A stretch of DNA of 64,000 nucleotides from Streptomyces sp. AC558_RSS880 (GCF_019049255.1 NZ_JAGMUJ010000084.1:146387-210386), one strand, 5' to 3'; shown: positions 27,704-36,616, numbered from the stretch's first letter. Program-made: numbers and translations. Notes: generated by a model not told the origin, from the sequence alone.

Positions 27704-28276
27704 ATGACACGGATGACGGTAACGAACAAGTGTGTGACCGCCGTTGTGGTCGCGGTCGCGCTGGCAGGAGTGCCGGGCGCGGCGCAGGCCGTCACGCCGG
27801 CGCAGGCGCCGGCCGCGGCGCAGGCCCACCGCCAGAGCGGCGAGCCGGCTCCGGACGCGGCCGGGTCGGTGCGGGTGGTGGCACCGGGTGAGCGTGTCCG
27901 GGCCGGTGCGGGCGTCGAGCTGTGGCTGACGGAGGAGGGCAAGCACTGGTCGACACCGGAGATGGACCACCAGTTCCGGAGCGTGGTCGACGGCAACATC
28001 GACCTGAGCAGCCGCAGCATCGGCCTGATGGCGGAACCCGTGGGAGACCGCTACTTCCTGTCCGGCGTCTACGTGGCCGAGCACAGCTCGGTCCGGGTCG
28101 TCGTCGACACGAGCGACGGCGAGGTCACCGCTTCCGTAGTGCGGCTCGCCGGTACGCCCGGCTGGGGCGTCTGGTACGCCGACCTCCCCCTCCACGAGGA
28201 CCTCACCATCAACAGCGTCACCCTCTACAACAGGCACGGGAAGGAAATCGCCTCCCTGACCCCCGCCCGCCCGTAG
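27704..28276 (+). CDS. Secreted protein, paralogue of the outer domain at 28937
   Basis: 190 residues. The signal peptide (~1-29, cleavage near AAQA) is followed by a short Ala/Pro linker and a ~140-residue β-rich domain (SVRVVAPGERVRAGAGVELW…GWGVWYADLPL…GKEIASL). The same domain forms the outside part of the membrane protein encoded two genes later. At DNA level 27851-27986 is identical to 29219-29354 except one base. It may be a soluble decoy, ligand or competitor for that protein (inference). AAGGAG lies 10 bases before the ATG. Followed by a terminator. Confidence 0.8.
   Translation: MTRMTVTNKCVTAVVVAVALAGVPGAAQAVTPAQAPAAAQAHRQSGEPAPDAAGSVRVVAPGERVRAGAGVELWLTEEGKHWSTPEMDHQFRSVVDGNIDLSSRSIGLMAEPVGDRYFLSGVYVAEHSSVRVVVDTSDGEVTASVVRLAGTPGWGVWYADLPLHEDLTINSVTLYNRHGKEIASLTPARP
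27851..27986 (+). repeat. 136-base direct repeat, copy 1
   Basis: Matches 29219-29354 at 135 of 136 positions (difference at 27941, A versus G). Flanking parts of the two genes are clearly more diverged, so this block was recently copied or converted. Confidence 0.85.
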
Positions 28277-28314
28277 CCGCCCTGACAGCCCTGGCGGCTC
28301 CCAGGAGGTGACCC

Positions 28315-28350
28315 ATGGGCGTGGGCCGGTCCTGCCCGGCCCACGCCCAT
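28315..28350. terminator. Terminator hairpin
   Basis: A 15-bp perfect stem (ATGGGCGTGGGCCGG and its complement) with a 6-base loop, between the secreted-protein gene and the sigma factor gene. Confidence 0.7.
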
Positions 28351-28412
28351 GTCCGCCCGCCGGCCCCGTACTTGTTGTCTCCCCCGCCTCCGACCCCAAG
28401 GAATCCGTTGTC

Positions 28413-28937
28413 GTGACGCACGAGAGCCACGCCGACTTCGCCGAGTTCGCCACCGTGGCCTGGCCCCGCTTGGTGCGTACGGCTCACATGCTCACCGGCG
28501 ACTTCCACGAGGCCGAGGACCTCGTTCAGACCACGCTGGCCAAGATGTACGCGCGATGGCGGAAGATCCCGCGCCACGAGGTCGACGTCTACATACGCCG
28601 GGCTCTGGTCAACAACAACATCAGCCGGGTGCGCAAGAAACGCATAGCCCACTTGCTCATGCCGTTTCTGCCCGAGTCGGTGCACCGGACGCACGGCGGG
28701 CACGCCGAGGCCGTCGAGCAGAGCACCGTCCTCGTCGAGGCCCTTTCGGTCCTGTCCGCCCGCCAGCGTGCCGTCATGGTGCTGCGCTACTGGGAGGACA
28801 TGAGCGAACAGGAGATCGCCGCGGCGCTGAACTGCTCCGTCGGCACGGTCAAGACGCATGCCCGGCGCGGCCTGGAGGCGCTGCGCGCCCATCCCCTCCT
28901 CACCTTCCACCTTGTCGACCAGGAAGCGAAGCGCTGA
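28413..28937 (+). CDS. SigE-family (sigma-70 ECF) sigma factor
   Basis: 174 residues with a short region 2 (LVRTAHMLTGDFHEAEDLVQTTLAKMYARW) and region 4 (LSARQRAVMVLRYWEDMSEQEIAAALNCSVGTVKTHARRGLEAL), as in the actinobacterial SigE-family ECF sigma factors. The GTG at 28413 follows AAGGAA at 9 bases. The next gene overlaps its stop by one base and encodes a single-pass membrane protein, the expected position of an anti-sigma or sensor partner. Genes under its control are unknown. Confidence 0.9.
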   Translation: MTHESHADFAEFATVAWPRLVRTAHMLTGDFHEAEDLVQTTLAKMYARWRKIPRHEVDVYIRRALVNNNISRVRKKRIAHLLMPFLPESVHRTHGGHAEAVEQSTVLVEALSVLSARQRAVMVLRYWEDMSEQEIAAALNCSVGTVKTHARRGLEALRAHPLLTFHLVDQEAKR

Positions 28938-29644
28938 TGTCCCCGACTTCCCGGCCCTCCCCGCAGCCTCGGCATGAAATCGAACGACTGCGTGACGCAT
29001 TCGGTGAGGTGGCCGACGGCCTCATGCCCTCTCCCGTTCCGCTGGCCGCCATCGAACGGGCAGGCCGTGCCCGACGGCGCCGCCGCACCGCCGGGATGGT
29101 GATCGGCTGCGGCCTGCTGCTGGCTCCGCTGACCGCCGTCACGGTCCGCGCCGTCCTCCAGGAACACAGCCCTCCGCAGCGGAACGAGGTCGCGGCGCAT
29201 CCGACGCCGCCGGACACGCCGGACGCGGCCGGGTCGGTGCGGGTGGTGGCACCGGGTGAGCGTGTCCGGGCCGGTGCGGGCGTCGAGCTGTGGCTGACGG
29301 AGGAGGGCGAGCACTGGTCGACACCGGAGATGGACCACCAGTTCCGGAGCGTGGCCGACCGCGACGTCGGCCACCGCCACCCCACCGTGGGCCTGATGAC
29401 GGAGACCGTGGACAACCGCTGTTTCCTGTCCGGGTTGTACACGGGCACCGTCGACGTCGGCCGCGTCGTCGTCGACACCGGCGACGGCAAGGTCACCGCA
29501 TCGGTGGTACGACTGCCCGGTACGCCCGACTGGGGCGTCTGGTACGCCGACGTCCCCCTCCACGAGGACCTCACCATCGACGGCGTCACCCTCTACAGCA
29601 CGCGCGGGAAGGAAATCGCCTCCATGACCCCCTCCCGGCCCTGA
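28937..29644 (+). CDS. Single-pass membrane partner of the sigma factor
   Basis: 235 residues: a cytosolic segment (~1-50) with an Arg-rich end, one membrane helix (~51-72) and an outside domain (~97-235) homologous to the secreted protein at 27704. The ATG overlaps the sigma factor stop (TGATG), so the two are co-translated. The topology fits an anti-sigma factor or sensor, though no classical zinc anti-sigma motif is present. The outside domain was recently homogenised with its secreted paralogue. Confidence 0.8.
   Translation: MSPTSRPSPQPRHEIERLRDAFGEVADGLMPSPVPLAAIERAGRARRRRRTAGMVIGCGLLLAPLTAVTVRAVLQEHSPPQRNEVAAHPTPPDTPDAAGSVRVVAPGERVRAGAGVELWLTEEGEHWSTPEMDHQFRSVADRDVGHRHPTVGLMTETVDNRCFLSGLYTGTVDVGRVVVDTGDGKVTASVVRLPGTPDWGVWYADVPLHEDLTIDGVTLYSTRGKEIASMTPSRP
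29219..29354 (+). repeat. 136-base direct repeat, copy 2
   Basis: Partner of 27851-27986; lies in the first third of the outside domain. Confidence 0.85.
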
Positions 29645-29879
29645 TCCCGGGAACCGTCTCGAGGACGATCTTGTCAACGCTCCGGGACCACGGCGTAGCG
29701 CTCTCGCCCTGTGCGTGGCTCAGGCCGACTGCCAGGCGGACGTCGCACCGAGAGCCCCTGTGTTCACCCGGACAGGTCGCGCCGCCGTGCCGGCGATCCC
29801 CTCCACCCGCTCCGCGACGACATGCCGACGGAGTGCCGTCCTCGCTCCGGCTCGGGTCACGGGCTTCCCGTGGCGCCGG

Positions 29880-30818
29880 TCACCATGCGCTGATGACCGG
29901 CGCGTCGGGTTCGTGCCGCCGCCAGGCCTCGTTGACGCGCGAGAGCCGGCCCGCCGCGGCGATGCCGCGCAGGGAGGCGACCTTGCCGTCACGGACCTCG
30001 AACGCCACGGCGCCCACGACCCGGCCGTCGACCACGGCGAGGACGGCCGGGGAGCCGTTGACCCACGCGATGTGCATCGCGGGCGAGCCGCCGGCCAGCC
30101 GCCGCTTCGCCGGCGTGGGTGTGAAGCCGGCCCGCACGTAGGAGGCGACCCGCTCACGCGTCGTGTACCGCAGCAGCCGCCTGCTCAGTCCGGCGCCGTC
30201 CGAGACCGCCGTCACGTCGTCGGTGAGCAGTGCCACCAGCCGCTCGGTGCGCCCCGACGTGGCGGCGGCGAGGAATTCCTCGACGACGCGGCGCGCGGAC
30301 GCGGGATCGGCCTCGCCACCGCGGCGGCGCTCGGCGGCGACCCGGACCCGGGCGCGGTGGACATGCTGCTGGCTCGCGGACTCGGTGATGTCGAGGATCC
30401 CGGCGATCTCGGCGTGACTGTACGAGAAGGCCTCACGCAGGACGTAGACGGCCCGCTCGACCGGTGAGAGGCGCTCCATGAGGGTCAGTACGGCCAAGGA
30501 CACCGATTCGCGCTGCTCGAAGGTGTCGGCAGGGCCGAGCATCGGGTCGCCCTCGAGGAGCGGCTCGGGCAGCCAGGCCCCGGCCGCTCGCTCGTGGCGC
30601 GCCTGCGCCGAGCGGAGCCGGTCGAGGCAGAGACGGGTGGCGACCTTGGTCAGCCACGCTTCCGGCACCTCGATCCGTTCGCGGTCCGCGGCCTGCCAGC
30701 GCAGGAAGGTGTCCTGCACGGCGTCCTCGGCGTCGGCGGCCGAGCCGAGCAGGCGGTACGCGAGCGAGGCCAGCCGGCCCCGGCTGGCCTCGAACCGTTC
30801 GACGGCTGCGCTGTCCAT
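29880..30818 (-). CDS. ECF41-type sigma factor with C-terminal SnoaL-like domain
   Basis: 312 residues. Sigma regions 2 and 4 fill ~1-165, joined to a ~120-residue SnoaL-like C-terminal domain (EEFLAAATSGRTERLVALLTDD…VAFEVRDGKV). The linker WLPEPL between regions 2 and 4 is a hallmark of ECF41 (SigJ-like) factors, whose C-terminal domain tunes activity in place of an anti-sigma factor. ATG at 30818 with AGG 9 bases upstream. It follows the oxidoreductase gene by 10 bases; such an oxidoreductase is one of the recurrent ECF41 partners. Confidence 0.92.
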   Translation of the reverse strand: MDSAAVERFEASRGRLASLAYRLLGSAADAEDAVQDTFLRWQAADRERIEVPEAWLTKVATRLCLDRLRSAQARHERAAGAWLPEPLLEGDPMLGPADTFEQRESVSLAVLTLMERLSPVERAVYVLREAFSYSHAEIAGILDITESASQQHVHRARVRVAAERRRGGEADPASARRVVEEFLAAATSGRTERLVALLTDDVTAVSDGAGLSRRLLRYTTRERVASYVRAGFTPTPAKRRLAGGSPAMHIAWVNGSPAVLAVVDGRVVGAVAFEVRDGKVASLRGIAAAGRLSRVNEAWRRHEPDAPVISAW

Positions 30819-30828
30819 GCGCGTCAGC

Positions 30829-32019
30829 CTATGCGAGGGCCCTCGCACCGGCCCGGTCGGGCGCGGTGGCCAGGCGGTGCCGGCGCTTCGGCATGCCGAA
30901 GGTCGGGTGGGCGATGCCCCACCCGGCCCCCATGAGCACGCCCGACTTGAGCCGTGCGGCGGTCCGGCCGCCCAGGTACCAGGACTTCGACCGGACGTCC
31001 CCGTCCACCATCTGGAAGATCGCGTCCCGCCGTCCGAGGCTGATGTGGTTGCCGTAGTACTTCAGCCCGGTGACCGGGACCTCACTGCCCGTCAGGCGTG
31101 CGATGATCGCGGCCGTCGCCTGCATGTTGGTGACGCCGGCCGAGGCGCAGGACATCGGCAGCGGCCGGCCGTTCTCGCCGATCGCGTAGGCGCAGTCGCC
31201 GGCGGCGTAGACGTCCGGGTGCGAGACCGAACGCATGGTGCGGTCGACGACGATCTGGCCGGTCCCGGCGACCTCCAGGCCGCTGGAGGCCGCGAGGGGG
31301 TGCACGGCGAACCCGGCCGACCACACGGTCACGTCGGCCGGGACGGACGTACCGTCGGCGGCGATCGCCCGTGTCGGCTCGACGGCTTCGATGCCGGTGT
31401 GCGCGTGGACGGTGACGCCGAGCCGGTCGAAGGCCCGGCTCAGGTGACGGCGGGCCTTCGGGGAGAGCCAGGCGCCCGGTTCGCCGCGGGCGGCGAGCGC
31501 GACCGAGAGGTCGGGCCGGGACTCGGCGAGCTCGGTGGCCGTCTCGATGCCGGTCAGCCCCTCACCGACGACCAGCACGGTGCCGCCCTCGCCCAGGCCG
31601 GCCAGGCGCTCGCGCAGACGCAGCGCCGAGGAGCGGCCGGTCACGTCGAAGGCGTACTCGGCCACGCCGGGGACGTCATGGTGGGCGACGGAGCTGCCGA
31701 GCGCGTAGAGAAGGGTGTCGTACGCGAGTTCGCCGTCGCTCCCCTCACCGGTCACGGTGACGGTCCTGCGCTCGGGGTCGACGCCGGTGACGCGCGCCAG
31801 GCGCAACCGCACCCCGGTGCCCGCGAACACGTCGGCGAGCTTGCGGAACGTGAGGTCCTGGCCGCTCGCGAGCTGGTGGAGCCGCATCCGCTCGACGAAG
31901 TCGGGCTCGGCGTTGACGACGGTGATCTCGGTGTCGGCGGGCGAGAGCCGGCGGGCCAGGTTCCCGGCGGCGAAGGCTCCGGCGTATCCGGCGCCGAGTA
32001 CGACGATGCGGTGCTTCAT
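30829..32019 (-). CDS. NAD(P)/FAD-dependent oxidoreductase (NDH-2-like), ECF41 partner
   Basis: 396 residues with an N-terminal FAD motif (IVVLGAGYAGAFAAGNLARRL), an NAD(P)H motif (VLVVGEGLTGIETATEL) and the second FAD motif (DVYAAGDCAY), the layout of type II NADH dehydrogenases and ferredoxin reductases. It probably oxidises NADH with a quinone or small molecule. First gene of the operon with the ECF41 sigma factor. An ECF41-like promoter lies upstream, suggesting autoregulation. Confidence 0.9.
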   Translation of the reverse strand: MKHRIVVLGAGYAGAFAAGNLARRLSPADTEITVVNAEPDFVERMRLHQLASGQDLTFRKLADVFAGTGVRLRLARVTGVDPERRTVTVTGEGSDGELAYDTLLYALGSSVAHHDVPGVAEYAFDVTGRSSALRLRERLAGLGEGGTVLVVGEGLTGIETATELAESRPDLSVALAARGEPGAWLSPKARRHLSRAFDRLGVTVHAHTGIEAVEPTRAIAADGTSVPADVTVWSAGFAVHPLAASSGLEVAGTGQIVVDRTMRSVSHPDVYAAGDCAYAIGENGRPLPMSCASAGVTNMQATAAIIARLTGSEVPVTGLKYYGNHISLGRRDAIFQMVDGDVRSKSWYLGGRTAARLKSGVLMGAGWGIAHPTFGMPKRRHRLATAPDRAGARALA

Positions 32020-32052
32020 GACGTTGCTCCTGTCTCGTTCGCGTGCCCCTTG

Positions 32053-32079
32053 AACGAGACCGCGTTCCGATCCCTGACA
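32053..32079 (-). promoter_or_regulatory. Candidate ECF41-dependent promoter
   Basis: Read on the minus strand: TGTCAGG (32079-32073), 16 bases, then CGTT (32056-32053). This is close to the TGTCACA-N16-CGTC element recalled for ECF41 sigma factors. The start codon is 34 bases downstream of the -10 element. Confidence 0.5.
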
Positions 32080-32231
32080 GGAACCGGCTGTGATTCAGGT
32101 CACTGGGCTCAGGACGGCCGGATGCGCCTCATGTCGCTGGCCGGCGTTCCCGGATCGCCGCCGAGGCGGGCCGCGGACCCCGCTGCCCGGCCACCACGAC
32201 GCGGCTGTCCGGCGCGGCGTATCCTGCGCCC

Positions 32232-32942
32232 GTGGGACTGCGGTTCGAGACGCGCCGGTCCGACTCGCCGTGGGTCGACACCGTGTGGACATGCACAAGC
32301 GAGCAGGTCACGGCGATGACGTCCGTCGCAGGGGTGCGGCTGGGCCTGGTGTTCTGGAGGCAGGACGGCCGGGCGTACGCGGGCATCACCGGCCCCGAGA
32401 CCCGCACCGGCACGGCACCGGTGCCGGAGGGTGCGGCCTTCACGGGCGTCGAGTTCGCCGTGGGCACCTCGTTGCGGGCCGTGGCCACGCCGGCGTTGGT
32501 CGACGGCGGCATCGGGCTCCCCGACACCACGTGCCGGACGTTCCGGCTGGACGGTTCACGCTTCGAGACGCCCGGCCCCGATGACGCCGAGGCCCTGGTC
32601 GGGCGTCTCGTCCGGGCCGGGATCGTGGTCCGCGACCCGCTCGTCGCCGAGGTGCTGCGAGGTCACCGCCCGGCGCTCTCGGGCCGCACCGTCGAACGCC
32701 GGTTCCGCGCCGCGACCGGGCTGACGCGGGGCGCCGTCAGGCAGATCGAGCGGGCCCGCGCGGCGGCGCGGCTGCTGTCGGCCGGCGACCGGGCCGCCGA
32801 CGTCGTCGCCGAGCTCGACTACTTCGACGAGCCGCACCTGGCCAGGGCACTGCGCTGCTACGTCGGACGCACCGCCGGGCAGCTGCGCGAGGGCGCCGGC
32901 GGCGCGATCGCCCTCGAGGTGGATCAGCGCCTGACGTCGTAG
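32232..32942 (+). CDS. AraC-family transcriptional regulator
   Basis: 236 residues. A ~130-residue N-terminal sensing domain precedes a C-terminal AraC-type double helix-turn-helix (LSGRTVERRFRAATGLTRGAVRQIERARAAARLL…VVAELDYFDEPHLARALRCYVGRTAGQL). GTG start at 32232 with no strong ribosome site. Its 3' end overlaps the convergent DHFR-fold gene by 19 bases. The two may be functionally linked, since reporter-like DHFR-fold genes and AraC regulators are often neighbours (inference). Confidence 0.88.
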   Translation: MGLRFETRRSDSPWVDTVWTCTSEQVTAMTSVAGVRLGLVFWRQDGRAYAGITGPETRTGTAPVPEGAAFTGVEFAVGTSLRAVATPALVDGGIGLPDTTCRTFRLDGSRFETPGPDDAEALVGRLVRAGIVVRDPLVAEVLRGHRPALSGRTVERRFRAATGLTRGAVRQIERARAAARLLSAGDRAADVVAELDYFDEPHLARALRCYVGRTAGQLREGAGGAIALEVDQRLTS

Positions 32943-33499
32943 ACCAGCTTCAGGATCCCGTTCGAGTAGCTCTCCGACTCCCGCAGCGTCAGCATCCGCT
33001 TGTCCCGGTCGGCCCGGTCGAACAGGCTCTTGCCGGCACCGAGCAGTACGGGGAAGACGAGCAGGTTGTACTGGTCGATCAGGCCCGCGTCCGACAGCCG
33101 CCGGGCCAGCTCCGCGCTCCCGTGGATGAAGATCGCGCCGCCCTCGCCCTCCTTGAGCGCGGCGACGTCCTCGCTCGAGCGCAGGATCGTCGTCGGCCCC
33201 CACCCGTCGACGAGGGCGTCGTCGGTCAGCGTGGTCGACACCACGTACTTGGGCAACTCCTTGTAGTCGGTGTGGTCCGGTGAGCCGGGCCAGACCTTCG
33301 CGAACGCCTCGTAGCTGCGGCGGCCGAACATCAGCGCCGTCGTGTCGGTGAGTTCCTCCTCCTTCAACGACCAGGCCTCCGGGACGAATTCGAGGTCCTT
33401 GACCACCCAGCCGCCGCTGCGGTGCCCCTCCTCCGGTCCGCCGGGCGAGTCCACGACGCCGTCGAGCGACATGAAACCGGTGTAGACCACATTGCGCAC
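32924..33499 (-). CDS. RibD C-terminal/dihydrofolate reductase-fold protein
   Basis: 191 residues: GFMSLDGVVDSPGG, LMFGRRSYEAFAKVWPG, IFIHGSAELARRL, LLVFPVLLGAGKSLF and a terminal SNGILKLVYDVRR, all typical of the RibD_C superfamily. NAD(P)H-dependent reductase of unknown substrate. GTG start with GAGGAG 9 bases upstream. Related in fold to the protein at 868-1476 but not a close copy. Confidence 0.9.
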   Translation of the reverse strand: MRNVVYTGFMSLDGVVDSPGGPEEGHRSGGWVVKDLEFVPEAWSLKEEELTDTTALMFGRRSYEAFAKVWPGSPDHTDYKELPKYVVSTTLTDDALVDGWGPTTILRSSEDVAALKEGEGGAIFIHGSAELARRLSDAGLIDQYNLLVFPVLLGAGKSLFDRADRDKRMLTLRESESYSNGILKLVYDVRR

Positions 33500-33771
33500 G
33501 GTGCTGTCTCCTCATGCTCGGGCACGCTGCCGGGTTCACGCTAGAACACAGCCGCGGCGGCCGTCTTGGACAGAAACGACAGCCGTGCGACGAGGGCGAG
33601 ATCGGAGGCCGCGCGGGCCGGGGCCGGGCCGCGCGCCGGACCTCAGCCCCGTTGAGGGCGTCCGGTCACCGCTGCGGCGCGGCAGCCGGGCCGGCACCGC
33701 CTCCACCGTTCCCGACCTCCTGACGCGCGTCCTCCGGCACGGCCTCCGCGGGATCCGGTACCGCGCCGGCG

Positions 33772-34329
33772 TCAGCGGTTCCGGGGAGTCAGCACCCCTT
33801 GGAGCAGTGCGCCGTACCGTGACACCAGTTCCGTGCGGTCCATCCGGAGCAGCCCCTCGTCCCCGACCACCCACAGTGCGTACAGCAGTCCCCCCGCCAA
33901 GGCGGCCGCCGTGCGCGCGCGGACGTCGGCGTCGGGGCCGGACAGGCGACGGCGCAGTGGTGCGACGAAGAGGTACTCGTGCGTGTCGCGCAGACGTTCG
34001 CGGATCTGCGGTCCGTTGCTGCCGTGCACCAGGGCCAGGAAGACGCCCCGCGCGGAACCGTCGAGTTCGACGAGGAGTTCGGCGAGCCGGTCCCCCAGCC
34101 GCTCCAGTGGCACGTCGAGCAGCGGCTCGTCGTCGATCGTCAGGTGCATCGTCTCCAGGAACAGGAGCTCTTTGCTCTTGAAATGACGGATCACCAGTGC
34201 GGGATCCGTGTCGGCCGCCGCCGCGATCTGGCGGACGGTGGTCCTGGAGAAGCCCTGGTCCCGGAAGAGCCGGGCAGCGGCTGAGTGGATGGCCTCGCGG
34301 GTCGTGGCGCTGGAGCCGGTCTGCAGCAT
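33772..34329 (-). CDS. TetR-family repressor
   Basis: 185 residues. The N-terminal HTH is REAIHSAAARLFRDQGFSRTTVRQIAAAADTDPALVIRHFKSKELLF; the rest is the α-helical ligand domain, of the TetR_C_17-like group. It is divergent from the SGNH hydrolase gene across a 250-base gap that holds a perfect palindrome at 34425-34439, the likely operator. It probably represses itself and perhaps the lipase gene. Confidence 0.9.
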   Translation of the reverse strand: MLQTGSSATTREAIHSAAARLFRDQGFSRTTVRQIAAAADTDPALVIRHFKSKELLFLETMHLTIDDEPLLDVPLERLGDRLAELLVELDGSARGVFLALVHGSNGPQIRERLRDTHEYLFVAPLRRRLSGPDADVRARTAAALAGGLLYALWVVGDEGLLRMDRTELVSRYGALLQGVLTPRNR

Positions 34330-34424
34330 GCGGGACAGGATAGGGGCCCGGCGCTTCGCAACTGCGGGTTCGCGCGTGTACGGAGGGCGAGCCGGGGTCT
34401 TTCGTGAGCGTTTCGAGAAGTCCG

Positions 34425-34439
34425 GTCAACAATGTTGAC
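34425..34439. promoter_or_regulatory. Palindrome between TetR and lipase genes
   Basis: GTCAACA-A-TGTTGAC, a perfect 7+7 inverted repeat about 95 bases from the TetR start and 142 from the lipase start. A second weaker dyad, ACCG-TT-CGGT, lies near 34477-34486. Either could be the TetR operator. Confidence 0.5.
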
Positions 34440-34581
34440 TCCCTCTCGGGAGGCCTGCACATTACTTGTCGGTAGAACCGTTCGGTAATCGCGCGGCCCG
34501 GCACTCCCCCACACTCGAACCGCTCCGTCCCCACCAACGGCACGCCCCACCGACCACCCCGCTCCCGAGAAGAGGGATCGC

Positions 34582-35454
34582 ATGCCGAAACACGTCCTGC
34601 GAAATGTCATGGCCACATCAACAGCGCTCGTCAGCACGCTCACCCTCGGCCTCACGGGCGGCACCGCGCACGCCTCCGCCCCGCTGGACTACGTCGCCCT
34701 CGGCGACAGCTACAGCGCCGGCTCCGGCGTGCTGCCCGTGGACCTCACCAACCTGCTGTGCCTGCGCTCCACCGCGAACTACCCCCACGTGATCGCCGCC
34801 CGGACGGGCGCCCGCCTGAAGGACGTGACCTGCGGCGCCGCCCAGACGAAGGACTTCACCACATCGCAGTACCCCGGGGTCGCACCCCAGGTGAACGCAC
34901 TCGGCGCGGACACCGACCTGGTGACGCTGACGATCGGCGGCAACGACAACGGCACCTTCATCAACGCCATGACGGCCTGCGGCACCGCGGGTGTCCTCAG
35001 CGGCGGCAAGGGCAGCCCCTGCAAGGACACGTACGGCACCTCCTTCACCGACCAGATCGACGCGAACACCTACCCCGCGCTGAAGACCGCCCTGCAGACC
35101 GTACGCGCCAAGGCCCCCAACGCCCGCGTGGCCGTCCTGGGTTACCCGTGGATCACTCCGGCCGAGGCCGACCCGTCCTGCTTCGTGAAGCTGCCGATCG
35201 CCGCCGGTGACGTGCCCTACGTACGGGGCATCCAGACACACCTCAACGCGGCCGTCGAACGCGCCAGCGCGGAAGCCGGCGCCACCTATGTGGACTTCTC
35301 CCGCGTCTCCGAGGGCCACGACGCGTGCAAGCCCGGCGGCACCCGCTGGATCGAGCCCCTCCTCTTCGGCGGCAGCCTCGTGCCCGTCCACCCCAACGCC
35401 CTCGGAGAGCGGCGTATGGCCGAGCACACCATGAGCGTCCTCGGACTGGGCTGA
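34582..35454 (+). CDS. Secreted SGNH-family lipase/esterase
   Basis: 290 residues. A signal peptide of about 32 residues (cleavage near AHAS) is followed by block I GDSYSAGSG (nucleophile Ser), block III GGND and block V VHPNALG (catalytic His). Six cysteines probably make three disulfides, as in the Streptomyces SGNH lipases of the SCO1725/SCO7513 type. It acts on extracellular lipids. ATG at 34582 preceded by GAGGGATCGC. Confidence 0.93.
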   Translation: MPKHVLRNVMATSTALVSTLTLGLTGGTAHASAPLDYVALGDSYSAGSGVLPVDLTNLLCLRSTANYPHVIAARTGARLKDVTCGAAQTKDFTTSQYPGVAPQVNALGADTDLVTLTIGGNDNGTFINAMTACGTAGVLSGGKGSPCKDTYGTSFTDQIDANTYPALKTALQTVRAKAPNARVAVLGYPWITPAEADPSCFVKLPIAAGDVPYVRGIQTHLNAAVERASAEAGATYVDFSRVSEGHDACKPGGTRWIEPLLFGGSLVPVHPNALGERRMAEHTMSVLGLG

Positions 35455-35532
35455 CGGCGACGCACTCCACCCTCGACGAGGTCGGACGCGACGCCTCCGT
35501 CCGGGAGCGCCGTCCTCCGCTCCGACCGCCCG

Positions 35533-36363
35533 TCAGGGGGCGGCGGGCGGCCGGCGCTTGTGGTCGGTGAGGCGGTAGTGGCGGACGATCGTTTCGAAGG
35601 CCGGCTCGTCCACCGGCTTGCCCTCCAGGAAGTCGTCGATGGCGTCGTAGGTCACCCCGAGCGCGTCCTCGTCGGCCTTGCCCGCGTCGAGGCTCTCCAG
35701 ATCGGCCGTGGGGGTCTTCCGCACCAGTTCGTCCGGCGCGCCCAGCGCCTCCGTGACGGCGCGCACCCGGCGCTTGGTCAGGCCGGCCAGCGGGACCAGG
35801 TCGGCGGCGCCGTCGCCGAACTTGGTGAAGAACCCGGTGACCGCCTCGGCGGCGTGGTCCGTGCCGACGACCAGGCCGTCGTGGGCGCCGGCCACCGCGT
35901 ACTGGGCGATCATGCGCTGGCGCGCCTTGATGTTGCCGTGCACGAAGTCCTGGTGGCGGGCGTCGCGGAACTTCACTCCGGCGGCCAGCGCGGCCTCGAG
36001 CGCGGCATCGGCGGCGGGCTTGATGTCCACGGTCAGCACATGGTCGGCCCGGATGAAGGAGAGCGCGAGCCGGGCGTCGTGCTCGTCGGCCTGGACCCCG
36101 TAGGGCAGGCGCATCGCGTGGAACCGCGCTTCGTGTCCGCCGGCCCGCGCCCGTTCGACGGCGAGCTGGCACAGCCGGCCCGCGGCGGTGGAGTCGACGC
36201 CACCGCTGATGCCGAGCACGAGGGAACGCCGACCGGTGGAAGTCAGCCGCTCGGCGAGGAAGGCCACCCGGCGCTCGATCTCCCGCTCGACTTCGAAGGC
36301 CCCGGCGACGCCCAGTTCCCGGGCGATCTCCCGCTGCAGGGCGACGGACGCCGACTCGTTCAC
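35533..36363 (-). CDS. nadE: Ammonia-dependent NAD+ synthetase
   Basis: 276 residues of the N-type ATP pyrophosphatase family: SGGVDS P-loop (~residues 52-57), RLPYGVQADE, VGTDHAAEAVTGFFTKFGDG and the C-terminal substrate-binding tail THDAID/HKRRPPAAP-type residues. It makes NAD+ from deamido-NAD+, ammonia and ATP. The length fits the ammonia-dependent (single-domain) form. The GTG at 36363 has GGAG 6 bases upstream; the longer frame is not supported. Confidence 0.95.
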   Translation of the reverse strand: MNESASVALQREIARELGVAGAFEVEREIERRVAFLAERLTSTGRRSLVLGISGGVDSTAAGRLCQLAVERARAGGHEARFHAMRLPYGVQADEHDARLALSFIRADHVLTVDIKPAADAALEAALAAGVKFRDARHQDFVHGNIKARQRMIAQYAVAGAHDGLVVGTDHAAEAVTGFFTKFGDGAADLVPLAGLTKRRVRAVTEALGAPDELVRKTPTADLESLDAGKADEDALGVTYDAIDDFLEGKPVDEPAFETIVRHYRLTDHKRRPPAAP

Positions 36364-36616
36364 GTCTGCTCCTCGTTCCGGCTCACGATGTGCTGTCGCC
36401 TCCCCTGCTACCCGGGAGCTCTCCGGGGAATCCGGACAGGAGGGAACGTACTTCGGAACAGCCGAGGGAGCCCCGCGCCGGGGCAGGGGATCGTGACGGA
36501 ACCACAAGGAGCGGAACGCTGCCCGTGACGGCCGGCATCCGGACGGGCTGCGGGCGCACCGGGCCCCGACGGCGCAGGCGGTCTCCCGCTGAAGGGCCGT
36601 AGGGGCCCCGCGTGGT

